Shown here one piece after another: positions 8,349 to 15,805 of a stretch of DNA of 64,000 nucleotides. How positions within the stretch are numbered: position 1 is the stretch's first letter; the number at the start of each line of letters is the position of its first letter. The notes beneath the pieces were generated by a model that worked only from the letters and a program-made list of their open reading frames with translations, made no database searches and was not told the origin of the DNA. The translations under genes and the position numbers were made by a program. The stretch comes from Vibrio sp. STUT-A11 (GTDB lineage: Bacteria > Pseudomonadota > Gammaproteobacteria > Enterobacterales > Vibrionaceae), in assembly GCF_026000435.1 (NCBI RefSeq), contig NZ_AP026763.1:2046001-2110000 (forward strand), in the 5' to 3' direction.

Positions 8349-10292
8349 GTGAATCGCTACGCTGTATTGTGTCTCGACAACAATCCAATCAGTGCTGAAC
8401 AGTTTCGGTTGGAGCTGTCTGCTTTCGCAAGCAAATTTGACATTTTTTCTGTTGAATCCATTGAAGAAGCACAAAATGCGCTTGAATATCTCGAACAACA
8501 GAATCAAACGGTCGCACTCGTCATCGCCAGCCACCATGCTCATTTCAACGGCGTGGATTTTCTGGTAGGTCTTGACCGAGCACCACACACCGAGAGCGCG
8601 CGAAAAATCCTCATCAGTTGTTCCTCAGATATCCAAGCAATTCTTACCGCCGTCAATGAAGGTAGATTAGACCACTGTCTAACCAAACCCCTCCCTGATA
8701 AGGTTTTGTATATTACCGTTCAAAAGGAGCTGACCCAGTTTATTTTACGTTACTGTCATGAGGACTTGCTCGGCTATAGCCAAGTACTGGATCAGCATAA
8801 ATTGCTTCGAGCTCATGTTGAAAATCAAATGCAGAAATATCAAGCGGGGTTTCTGCATGACGACTATCATTCAATGCCAGATGAAGAGCTCACAGAGCAG
8901 GTTATTTCTGCCTTACAGCTGTTTTTCAAACACAGTGATGATACCCACGCCTGCCGAACCTACTCACCAGAGCATCTATTGACCGTTGAAGGTGAACCCA
9001 ACAACTTTCTCTGGTTTATTACTAACGGAGACGTCGCGCTATATAAGAAAGATGAGCAAGGAGTTCAGCGAGAAGTCGTTCGCTATACAAAAGGCAACAT
9101 TGTCGGCAGTATGTCATTTGTGACAGGTGAAAACTCCTTTTCTACCGCCCTAACGTTATCGACAACGGAAGTGATAAAACTCGACCGACAAGTGTTCCAC
9201 AATGTCATGCAGAGTGATTCCAATCTACTGCCGTTGTTCACCAACTTACTACTTCGCCACTTCAATCGACGTTTGCAACGCAGTATCAATACCAAACTAC
9301 AACTGCAAAAAACGCTAGAGTCGCTAGAATCGGCTCACCAGCAATTAATAGAGCGAGAAAAAATGGCCATGCTCGGTCAGCTGGTAGCGGGTGTGGCCCA
9401 TGAACTCAATAATCCTATTGCAGCGATTTTAAGGGGGGTAGAAAATCTCACTCATACCCTCGAGAGTCTACTCACAAAACTTCCTAGTTCTGATCTACAG
9501 AGCAAGGGCGTACAACTTCTGTCTCAAGCCCAAAACGCTAAGCCTGCCTCTACCGCAGAATTAAGAGCGCGAACAAAACAACTTAACCCTATCCTGCCCG
9601 ATCGCTCGTTAGCAAAAAAAGTCGTACAACTAGGTCTGGAGTCAGATAGCGAGTTGTTAACCCAATTAGCTAAGAAGGTGGATAGTGCTGCTGAGACACT
9701 TGGCACACTTGAGCAATATCATAAGGCAGGCGCTTCATTGCGTTCCATTAACGTATGTGCAGTCCGTATTGCCGACATGGTAAAAAGCTTGAAAGGTTAT
9801 GCGCGTGCTGACGATGAAAGCATGCATTACGCCGATATACACGAAGGTATCGAAGATACATTGGTTATCTTTGAGAACAAATTAAAACTTCACCAAGTCT
9901 CAACCGACTACGAAAAGTTACCTCGTATTCTTTGCCAGCCAATCGCTTTGCAGCAAGTTTGGACAAATTTAGTTTCAAACGCCATTGACGCATTTCCGGA
10001 CAAAGGCGTGTTAAGAATCCAGACAAAATTAGTCGAAGAAAATAACAAGCGATATGCCGTTGTCTCATTCGAAGACAATGGGTGCGGCATCCCAGAATCA
10101 CAAAAGACGTCGATTTTTGAACTCAACTTTACGACCAAAAAAGAAGGCAATTTTGGCTTGGGGATCGGGCTATCTATCTGCCATCAAATCGTTTCCGCTC
10201 ACCACGGGTGGATTGAAGTGGAATCAGAACTCAACAAGTACACTCGTATGACAGTCTGGCTGCCAGTCATCGAAGAAGGAGATGAAATATGA
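8349..10292 (+). CDS. Histidine kinase with degenerate receiver and cNMP-binding-like domain
   Basis: A soluble sensor kinase of 647 residues with no membrane segment. In order it shows a receiver-like domain (~5-130), a cyclic-nucleotide-binding-like domain (~190-305), a coiled coil (~305-340), HisKA with His351 in AHELNNP, and an HATPase with an N-box near 540-548 and G boxes EDNGCGIP and GLGIGLS. In the receiver the phospho-aspartate position reads IASHH, serine instead of aspartate, while the TKP lysine is kept, so it is probably a pseudo-receiver. About 190 residues separate the histidine from the N-box, more than usual. The GTG at 8349 is preceded by GGAG; a TTG at 8313 is the alternative. 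Its stop overlaps the start of the response regulator (ATGA), so the two form a cognate pair. The signal is unknown. Confidence 0.85.
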   Translation: MNRYAVLCLDNNPISAEQFRLELSAFASKFDIFSVESIEEAQNALEYLEQQNQTVALVIASHHAHFNGVDFLVGLDRAPHTESARKILISCSSDIQAILTAVNEGRLDHCLTKPLPDKVLYITVQKELTQFILRYCHEDLLGYSQVLDQHKLLRAHVENQMQKYQAGFLHDDYHSMPDEELTEQVISALQLFFKHSDDTHACRTYSPEHLLTVEGEPNNFLWFITNGDVALYKKDEQGVQREVVRYTKGNIVGSMSFVTGENSFSTALTLSTTEVIKLDRQVFHNVMQSDSNLLPLFTNLLLRHFNRRLQRSINTKLQLQKTLESLESAHQQLIEREKMAMLGQLVAGVAHELNNPIAAILRGVENLTHTLESLLTKLPSSDLQSKGVQLLSQAQNAKPASTAELRARTKQLNPILPDRSLAKKVVQLGLESDSELLTQLAKKVDSAAETLGTLEQYHKAGASLRSINVCAVRIADMVKSLKGYARADDESMHYADIHEGIEDTLVIFENKLKLHQVSTDYEKLPRILCQPIALQQVWTNLVSNAIDAFPDKGVLRIQTKLVEENNKRYAVVSFEDNGCGIPESQKTSIFELNFTTKKEGNFGLGIGLSICHQIVSAHHGWIEVESELNKYTRMTVWLPVIEEGDEI

Positions 10293-10786
10293 CAAAGTAT
10301 CTGATTTTATGCGTCGATGACGAAAGAGAAGTCTTGGATAGTGTGTTGCAAGATTTGGCACCCTTCGAAGAACACTTCATTTTAGAAGGCGCTGAGTCCG
10401 TGACAGAAGCAAGGCAAGTCATTGAGGACATGGCGGAAGAAGAAGTAAGACTTGCACTCATTTTATGTGATCATATTATGCCGGAACAGACCGGAATTAG
10501 TTTTTTGATCGAACTAAGTCAAAGTGCCGACACGAGAAGCGCACGCAAAGTACTGCTTACAGGCCAGGCTGGGTTGGAAGACACCGTTGAGGCTATCAAC
10601 CACGACAGTTTAGACTATTACATCGCCAAACCTTGGAAAGGGGATGAGCTAAGGCAAGCGATAGTCTCCCAACTGACTTCATTCGTGATCGAAAATGATG
10701 ATGATTTATTATCTTGGACAACCATCCTCGACTCAGTAGCCATTCTAAACGCAATGGCAGAGCGCAGAGCAAGTTTTGGTGAATAA
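10289..10786 (+). CDS. Stand-alone response regulator
   Basis: A 165-residue receiver protein without a DNA-binding domain. Acidic residues Asp10-Asp11, the phospho-acceptor Asp61 in LCDHIMP, the threonine of VLLTGQA and the lysine of IAKPWKGDEL are all present, so the domain should accept phosphate. The last ~40 residues form a short tail with no recognisable output fold. The ATG overlaps the kinase stop by 4 nt, which argues that it takes phosphate from that kinase. Output is probably through protein-protein contact, since no effector domain is fused. A strong terminator follows at once, so the operon has just these two genes. Confidence 0.88.
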   Translation: MTKYLILCVDDEREVLDSVLQDLAPFEEHFILEGAESVTEARQVIEDMAEEEVRLALILCDHIMPEQTGISFLIELSQSADTRSARKVLLTGQAGLEDTVEAINHDSLDYYIAKPWKGDELRQAIVSQLTSFVIENDDDLLSWTTILDSVAILNAMAERRASFGE

Positions 10787-10802
10787 ACAAAACCATTAGA
10801 AG

Positions 10803-10834
10803 TGCGCCATGATTACATACATGGCGCATTTTTT
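10803..10834 (+). terminator. Terminator of the kinase-regulator operon
   Basis: TGCGCCATG / CATGGCGCA stem of 9 bp followed by six T, 16 nt after the response regulator stop. Confidence 0.92.
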
Positions 10835-10989
10835 GCTTAAACCGAATAACAATTAAGTTAATTGACAAAACTTCGACACATTTATGTTGGTCGTAGACCT
10901 TTCTTTTGATTATGATGTCGGACAAATTAGATTACAGTTCAAGTGCTTGCTTGAACTCATGGAAAAATAAACAAGGTTTATCGTTAGTT

Positions 10990-11535
10990 ATGCGTAAGAC
11001 ACTATTAGCCACAGCCCTATTGTTAGCATCAAGCCATGCCCTAGCTGCAAACGGCAATACGCCAGCAACTATGAGCAACTTCAGCTACGACTACTTCGAA
11101 GCTCGCATTGGCGCAAGCCCAGTGACATTTGGTGCTGGGGTCAGTAAATCAATTCACCCAAATGCACACGTTGTGGCTCGTATCGATTCTGAGTTTGAAA
11201 GCGACTTTGATTCAGCTGCGGGGTTTGGTTTTCATTCACCGCTAAATAACTGGGCAGACTTAACGGGCGAAATGCTAATGCGTGTTGTCCAACCATCTCA
11301 CTCAAGCAGCACAGATGTGGGTATGGAACTAAACCTAGGCGTTCGTCAATGGTTGGGGCCTCAATTAGAAGTGGGCGGTAAAGTTGGCTATGTTTCTATT
11401 GATGACAACGACGACTGGATGGGCTCTGCCTATGCACGTTTCCACTCAACTGAGTTGTTCTCTCTAGGTGCAGAAGCGCGTATTAACGACTTCTATGGTG
11501 ATCAAGTGATGTTCACTACACGATTCAAGTTCTAG
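10990..11535 (+). CDS. Small outer-membrane beta-barrel-like protein (YfaZ-like)
   Basis: A 181-residue exported protein. From the ATG at 10990 there is a classic signal peptide (MRKTLLATALLLASSHALA) with a cut after AHALA-type residues near position 19. The mature part alternates polar and hydrophobic residues as in an outer-membrane barrel, with repeated short strands, many glycines and a terminal phenylalanine after basic residues (TTRFKF), the usual C-terminal signature for barrel insertion. It resembles short YfaZ-type or OmpW-like Vibrio proteins, but I cannot fix the family. The frame stays open 28 codons upstream, but those residues look non-coding. It stands alone and is followed by a palindromic repeat. 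Confidence 0.75.
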   Translation: MRKTLLATALLLASSHALAANGNTPATMSNFSYDYFEARIGASPVTFGAGVSKSIHPNAHVVARIDSEFESDFDSAAGFGFHSPLNNWADLTGEMLMRVVQPSHSSSTDVGMELNLGVRQWLGPQLEVGGKVGYVSIDDNDDWMGSAYARFHSTELFSLGAEARINDFYGDQVMFTTRFKF

Positions 11536-11537
11536 TC

Positions 11538-11714
11538 ATACCAATCACAGTAAGTAAGTGATCAGAAATAGCGTAGGAAAAATGCTTGAGAACAAGGCAA
11601 AATTTTTCGATAAGTAGTTATTCTACAATCAAACTTCTTTTACAACGAAAAGTTAACGCCGTTATCGAGTGTATTAACAAGCTAGAATGACCAGTTATTT
11701 ACTACGATTGGTAT
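11538..11714. repeat. 177-bp intergenic palindromic repeat element
   Basis: The two ends form an imperfect inverted repeat: 27 nt at 11538-11564 against 11688-11714, with 22 of 27 positions matching and both ends at ATACCAATC / GATTGGTAT. The element starts right after a stop codon and contains no ORF. The layout is that of the short palindromic repeats scattered between genes in Vibrio; there is only this copy in the window. Whether it moves as a MITE or acts in RNA form cannot be told from one copy. Confidence 0.65.
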
Positions 11715-11732
11715 CATACCGATTAAAAACAA

Positions 11733-11762
11733 AAAACCGAGGCCTTAACCTCGGTTTTTTTT
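11733..11762. terminator. Bidirectional terminator between the barrel gene and tfoX
   Basis: AAAACCGAGG / CCTCGGTTTT stem with a 6-nt loop and T runs on both strands. It lies between convergent genes and can serve both. Confidence 0.9.
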
Positions 11763-11883
11763 GGTTCCAATAATTATCTCAAAACCGTAGTCAAAAGTGT
11801 CGACATCCCTTTTCTACTTTGACTATTACTTAAGCGAATTACTAACGCCAAAGCAAAGTTAATTGTTGCAAGAATCCGTCGCC

Positions 11884-12471
11884 TTAATCACACAGTTCCA
11901 ACAACTGTTTTTTTCGTGGCTCTTGAATTAGCTTCCAGTGCACTCCATCTATCGCACCAGCAAACTTCCACAACAGTTTAACATCTACATCGTTGCCGTA
12001 GGCCTGTCTAACTTTATTGAAAACTTCCACAGGCCCGAGTTCCAAGAATGCCTCAACATCATCAACACCGGCTTTTTTCACCATACGCTCGAGCGTCAGT
12101 TGCATGTTAGGTAGATCTCTCAGCCGTCTACTCGCTGAAGATTTTTGGTATTTGCGTTCCTTAACTGAGTACTCAATTGATCTTTTTAACAGTTCATCCA
12201 ACCCGGAAAAGCCGGATTCAAATAGGTCCGTTACATCATAGTAGTTAACGGTTGCCGTCGTTTGTCTCTTGACGTGCTTATATTTTTCACAATTTAGCCG
12301 AATCAGTTCTTCGTCTAGCCTATTACCTCCACGTAAATAACAACAATCGTTACTAACAAGTGCAAACATAGCTTCATCGCAAAATAAACCGATGCCGCCG
12401 AACATGGAACGTTTCTGATACTGGCTAAAATTGCGTACGTACTTAAAAAAAGCTTGGTCTGTCATGTCCAT
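11884..12471 (-). CDS. tfoX: Competence regulator TfoX (Sxy family)
   Basis: Positive regulator of natural transformation; in V. cholerae chitin induces it, and it acts with CRP to switch on the DNA-uptake genes. From the chosen start it is 195 residues: an N-terminal TfoX domain (KRSMFGGIGLF, residues ~15-100) and a C-terminal domain (LRDLPNMQLTLERMVKKAG, ~120-190). The ATG at 12471 lies 3 nt from GAGG; ATG at 12465 has better spacing, so the protein may be two residues shorter. The frame runs open to 12639, but that part reads as leader. The family is known to have a long leader whose translation is opened by the sRNA TfoR; the sRNA gene itself is not in this window. A CRP-like site lies further upstream. 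Confidence 0.9.
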   Translation of the reverse strand: MDMTDQAFFKYVRNFSQYQKRSMFGGIGLFCDEAMFALVSNDCCYLRGGNRLDEELIRLNCEKYKHVKRQTTATVNYYDVTDLFESGFSGLDELLKRSIEYSVKERKYQKSSASRRLRDLPNMQLTLERMVKKAGVDDVEAFLELGPVEVFNKVRQAYGNDVDVKLLWKFAGAIDGVHWKLIQEPRKKQLLELCD

Positions 12472-12665
12472 TGACCTCTTTAATCTGAATAAATTACCCC
12501 GATTAGCGATGTCACCAGATAAACAGCAGCTTATAGCGAATTTCAAAATGTCGATTTGTTGGCGATATATTTGTGAGTTTTGCTTGCCAACTTGGTTAAT
12601 CATACTTAACGACGAAAAATAAGTTAGGACATAAATCACATATAAAAAAGTAAAAATTCCTCATA
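12472..12665 (-). promoter_or_regulatory. tfoX leader/promoter region
   Basis: About 190 nt between the CRP-like site and the tfoX start, holding no convincing gene. The GAGGTCA ribosome site is followed within ~18 nt by TGACAGACC, which could pair with it (GGTC/GACC and GTCA/TGAC) and hide the start. In V. cholerae the tfoX leader is known to be self-inhibited and opened by TfoR; the pairing here is my inference by eye. Confidence 0.4.
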
Positions 12666-12681
12666 CGTGATTGATTTCACA
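12666..12681. promoter_or_regulatory. CRP-binding-site candidate upstream of tfoX
   Basis: CGTGA-N6-TCACA matches the CRP consensus TGTGA-N6-TCACA at 9 of 10 half-site positions. It sits between tfoX (minus) and the HDOD gene (plus), ~195 nt from the tfoX start and ~160 nt from the other, so it could serve either one. cAMP-CRP is known to be required for competence in Vibrio. Confidence 0.6.
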
Positions 12682-12840
12682 GTTATCCTTCTTTTAGTGG
12701 TATTTTTTTGACACCTTGCAGCCGCAAGTGAAAAATCATCATAATACATGCGGTAATTATGAACACAGCGTACGCATTTCATTGATAATCCGCATAATGT
12801 AAGGGTACACTGTACCAAAGATTATAAGCACAACGTCATA

Positions 12841-13761
12841 ATGGAACACCTATCATTTTTTTGGCTACCAAATAACAAAGATAAGCTTTTAAAAGCGCTA
12901 GAATCCGAATTCGCCCAACTGGTAGAACAATCTATTACTATCGGTAAGATTTCTTTACCGCCGATACCTGATGTTGTGCTCAAAATTCAGCAGTTGTGCC
13001 AGGAAGAAAACACAACGATCGCCGATATTGCGAACTGTTTGTTAGAAGATCCCGGACTAGCAGCCGTTGTGGTACGGGTCGCGAACTCGGTAATTTTCAA
13101 TCGTAGAAACATCACCTGTAATGATTTAACAACCGCGGTCTCGCGTTTAGGCATTCTGCGCGTACGTGACATTGTTACAGCTCAAGCGATTGAACAGATG
13201 AAACATTCGTTAAACCTAACGAATGAATGTAACGCGATAATGGTGAAAAGTGCAGCGGTCTCCCGTGAACTTGGTGCTGCGATGGTGTTAATTGTGCAAG
13301 AGTTCCGCAAGCACGATTCTGTGACGTATGGCCACCTTGAACAAGAAAAAGCATTGTTAGTCGGTTTGTTAGCAGATATTGGACTATTTTGTCTTATTAA
13401 TGAGTACAATATGTACCTCGAAAGAGGCAACTATCTGGATCAAGATATTGCGTTACAAATTTTCCAAACACGTTGCGCTACAACCAGTAAACTGGTGTTG
13501 GAACGCTGGGGATTTGATAACGATTACAGAGAAGTGTCATCGAACCAAAAGTTCACAACATCACGCCCAGATGTCAGTTACTTAGACATAGCCAGAATTG
13601 CCAGCCATTTGTTGATGTTCCGCAATCAAGATGAGCGCATTAACGAACACGAAGTGGAATTCAATCTAACGGGAGCTGAGATACTCTATGACCTCAGCAA
13701 TATGGATGATCAGGACTTCCGTCAGAAAATGAATACAGTTTTAACGACCAGTGGCTTATAA
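12841..13761 (+). CDS. HDOD domain protein
   Basis: A 306-residue cytoplasmic protein with one HDOD domain (residues ~35-235), a relative of HD phosphohydrolases that lost the metal site. The domain opens with LPPIPDVVLKIQQL, continues with DIANCLLEDPGLAAVVVRVANS and TAVSRLGILRVRDIV, and has ALLVGLLADIGLFCLI where an HD enzyme would carry its histidine-aspartate pair. HDOD proteins usually act in signalling scaffolds, for instance with c-di-GMP enzymes or kinases; the target is unknown. The ATG at 12841 gives a conventional start, though the ribosome site is weak. It is divergent from tfoX and shares its upstream region. The next gene, lysO, is ~110 nt away and probably separate. Confidence 0.85.
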   Translation: MEHLSFFWLPNNKDKLLKALESEFAQLVEQSITIGKISLPPIPDVVLKIQQLCQEENTTIADIANCLLEDPGLAAVVVRVANSVIFNRRNITCNDLTTAVSRLGILRVRDIVTAQAIEQMKHSLNLTNECNAIMVKSAAVSRELGAAMVLIVQEFRKHDSVTYGHLEQEKALLVGLLADIGLFCLINEYNMYLERGNYLDQDIALQIFQTRCATTSKLVLERWGFDNDYREVSSNQKFTTSRPDVSYLDIARIASHLLMFRNQDERINEHEVEFNLTGAEILYDLSNMDDQDFRQKMNTVLTTSGL

Positions 13762-13786
13762 ACTTTATTTTTAATCGAAACGTCAT

Positions 13787-13833
13787 CCACAGTAAATGGA
13801 TCCACCCAAGGTTGAGTGAACTTTTATCTGTGG
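13787..13833 (+). other. Possible structured leader of lysO
   Basis: Nested inverted repeats: outer CCACAG (13787-13792) with CTGTGG (13828-13833), inner CAC-CAA with TTG-GTG around 13803-13818. It does not look like a lysine riboswitch, being too short. It may be the operator or leader of lysO; no T run follows it. Confidence 0.3.
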
Positions 13834-13872
13834 CCAATTTTGGCTTATCTCACAAAGGAATAATTGAGTTTT

Positions 13873-14778
13873 ATGTTCTCAGGGATGCTCTTCATTTTTG
13901 CCCCACTCGTTGTCGGGTACTTAATTCCTATTTCTCGCACTTCGATACTCGAGAAAATTAACCAATCTACGTCTTACCTTATCTACGTTATTCTGTCGTT
14001 GATGGGGCTGAGCTTGGCTGCACTTGATAATCTGGGCAGCAATTTACAAAGCATTCTGCTTTATGCAAGTACTTTCTTTTTGTGCTTGAGTGTGTGCAAC
14101 CTTTTGGCATTGCCTCTCGTCGATAAGATTATTCCTCTCAAAACGGATCAAACCCACAGCAAGCTACCTCTTTCTTCAATGGCTCTCGAGTCTGCCAAAC
14201 TGATCCTCGTCGTCGGTGGTGGTTTAGTGGCAGGTTTAATCCTTCCTATTGAGCTATCTTGGGTAGACACTGCAAGCGAATGGATACTGTTCCTCTTGCT
14301 GTTCTTTATTGGTATTCAACTGCGCAATAGCGGTCTTACCCTCAGACAAATTTTGTTAAACAAGCAAGGCATGGCAATCGCTGCCGTTATCATTGTCACT
14401 TGTATGCTTGGTGGCGTTATCGCTTCTCTTGTCTTGGATCTTCCTCTATATAAAGCATTGGCAATGGCATCTGGCTTTGGTTGGTACTCATTAGCTGGCA
14501 TCTTGATGGGCGACGCGTTTGGTCCCGTATTTGGCGGCGCTTCTTTCCTGATCGAGCTGATGCGTGAATTGGTGGCATTAGTTGCCATTCCACTGTTTAT
14601 CCGCCGTTATCCGTGTACCGCGATTGGTTATGCCGGCGCAACAGCAATGGACTTTACTTTGCCCGTTATCCAGACAACGGGAGGTGTACGCTGCGTACCT
14701 GTTGCCATTGTTAGTGGCTTTATTTTGAGCTTGCTCGTGCCTGTGATGATGCTTTTCTTTGTATCACTTGCTAGCTAG
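13873..14778 (+). CDS. lysO: Lysine exporter LysO (YbjE family)
   Basis: Inner-membrane exporter of L-lysine; in E. coli it confers resistance to the toxic analogue thialysine and is controlled by ArgP. Here it is 301 residues with about eight to ten hydrophobic helices, close to the 299 residues of E. coli LysO. The family N-terminus MFSG(M/L)L...VGYLIP and the conserved GFGWYSLAGILMGDAFGP and AGATAMDFTLPVIQ segments are present. I chose the ATG at 13873 because the E. coli protein starts at the same MFSG; a TTG at 13864 is better spaced from AAGGA (4 nt) and may be used instead. The gene stands alone. Confidence 0.87.
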   Translation: MFSGMLFIFAPLVVGYLIPISRTSILEKINQSTSYLIYVILSLMGLSLAALDNLGSNLQSILLYASTFFLCLSVCNLLALPLVDKIIPLKTDQTHSKLPLSSMALESAKLILVVGGGLVAGLILPIELSWVDTASEWILFLLLFFIGIQLRNSGLTLRQILLNKQGMAIAAVIIVTCMLGGVIASLVLDLPLYKALAMASGFGWYSLAGILMGDAFGPVFGGASFLIELMRELVALVAIPLFIRRYPCTAIGYAGATAMDFTLPVIQTTGGVRCVPVAIVSGFILSLLVPVMMLFFVSLAS

Positions 14779-14988
14779 ATCTCAGGTTTTGTCTTTAACA
14801 TCCATTACAATACGGCAAAAATTTAAAAACCTAATTAACGTTGAAGTCGTCAATAAAGTAACGACAGCTTAATTCGCTATTTGAATCAACAGCCCAAGGC
14901 TCTCTTAGCTCCAACATGAATTAAGGTTCATTCATCGCCGAATGAAATTTGACGTTAATAAAGGAATAACTATATAGAAGGAAGAAGA

Positions 14989-15501
14989 ATGAAACGCTTT
15001 GTCGTTGCCGCGCTCCTCGCTACAAGCTCAACTTTTACATTCGCCGCAGATCAACAATGTCTGGCCAATAAGTATGATGGCTACGTCGATGCTTCTCTAC
15101 AGTGGTATCAAGATCTCGTGGACCTGACCGTTACTCAGTACCCGGAGCTGGATGAAGTAAGCCAATGGTTTTTAGATGGCCGTAAACACCACTTTGAGCT
15201 CAACCGTGAAGCGGTACACTATTTTCTTAAGAATGACCCAAGCCGCGTAGCAACAGAGCAACCTATTGAGGCGTGGCTAAAACTCGAGCAACACGATGTT
15301 AAGCAACTGGCTAGTCGCAGTGACAAGCTGGGTGAGGCTGCACAAAAAACATTTAGTGACCGCCAATCAACCAACCACGAGAAGAACTACGACCTTCGCT
15401 CTGCTTTCGCAGATCTTCTAAGCCACCCTCAGAAAATTGACTCGGCGCTTAATAAGTATAATCAGTCAATTGAGAAGCTAGAAAAACAACAATGTGAATA
15501 A
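14989..15501 (+). CDS. Secreted protein of unknown function
   Basis: A 170-residue protein that I do not recognise. It starts with a clear signal peptide (MKRFVVAALLATSSTFTFA, cut near residue 19-20). The mature part is alpha-helical and charged, with a cysteine close to each end (CLANKYDGY near the start and QQCE at the end) that could form a disulphide, suggesting a periplasmic helical bundle. It is preceded by GAAGGAAGA at good distance. It stands alone between lysO and panP with ~210 and ~300 nt on either side. Nothing in the neighbourhood indicates a role. Confidence 0.75.
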   Translation: MKRFVVAALLATSSTFTFAADQQCLANKYDGYVDASLQWYQDLVDLTVTQYPELDEVSQWFLDGRKHHFELNREAVHYFLKNDPSRVATEQPIEAWLKLEQHDVKQLASRSDKLGEAAQKTFSDRQSTNHEKNYDLRSAFADLLSHPQKIDSALNKYNQSIEKLEKQQCE

Positions 15502-15805
15502 GCATCGATAGCCAAATAACCGAATGGTTTAGGTTTCCCAGCCTTGTTAGAGACAGCAGAAGTCGGTGACAAGGCTTAACCACCGTTTCATGTTCTGAGA
15601 CAGCCTTCGTAACTCACATAGATGTTGCGTACAGCACTCTCTACAAACATGAGACCGTAGAGAAACCACCATCAAAGTTATTGGCATATGACTTGGCTTT
15701 CATTCCATCAATATGGCTTTACAGAATTAAAACGGGACTTTGAAACCGTTTTGGTTTAGATTGTGCCGCTCGCATCACCCAAATTACTACAAATGATTCT
15801 TTGCT
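15502..15805 (+). other. Gap upstream of panP with three hairpins
   Basis: No ORF. Three perfect inverted repeats lie in a row: AGCCTTGT/ACAAGGCT (15540-15576), TCTCTAC/GTAGAGA (15638-15663) and AAAACGG/CCGTTTT (15729-15752). None is followed by a T run. They could be the end of the upstream transcript and a structured leader of panP. Confidence 0.35.

Noticed and set aside
12636..12818. 60-codon minus-strand frame between tfoX and the HDOD gene
   Set aside because: It covers the CRP-like site and the tfoX leader, has a cysteine-rich unnatural composition and no ribosome site.
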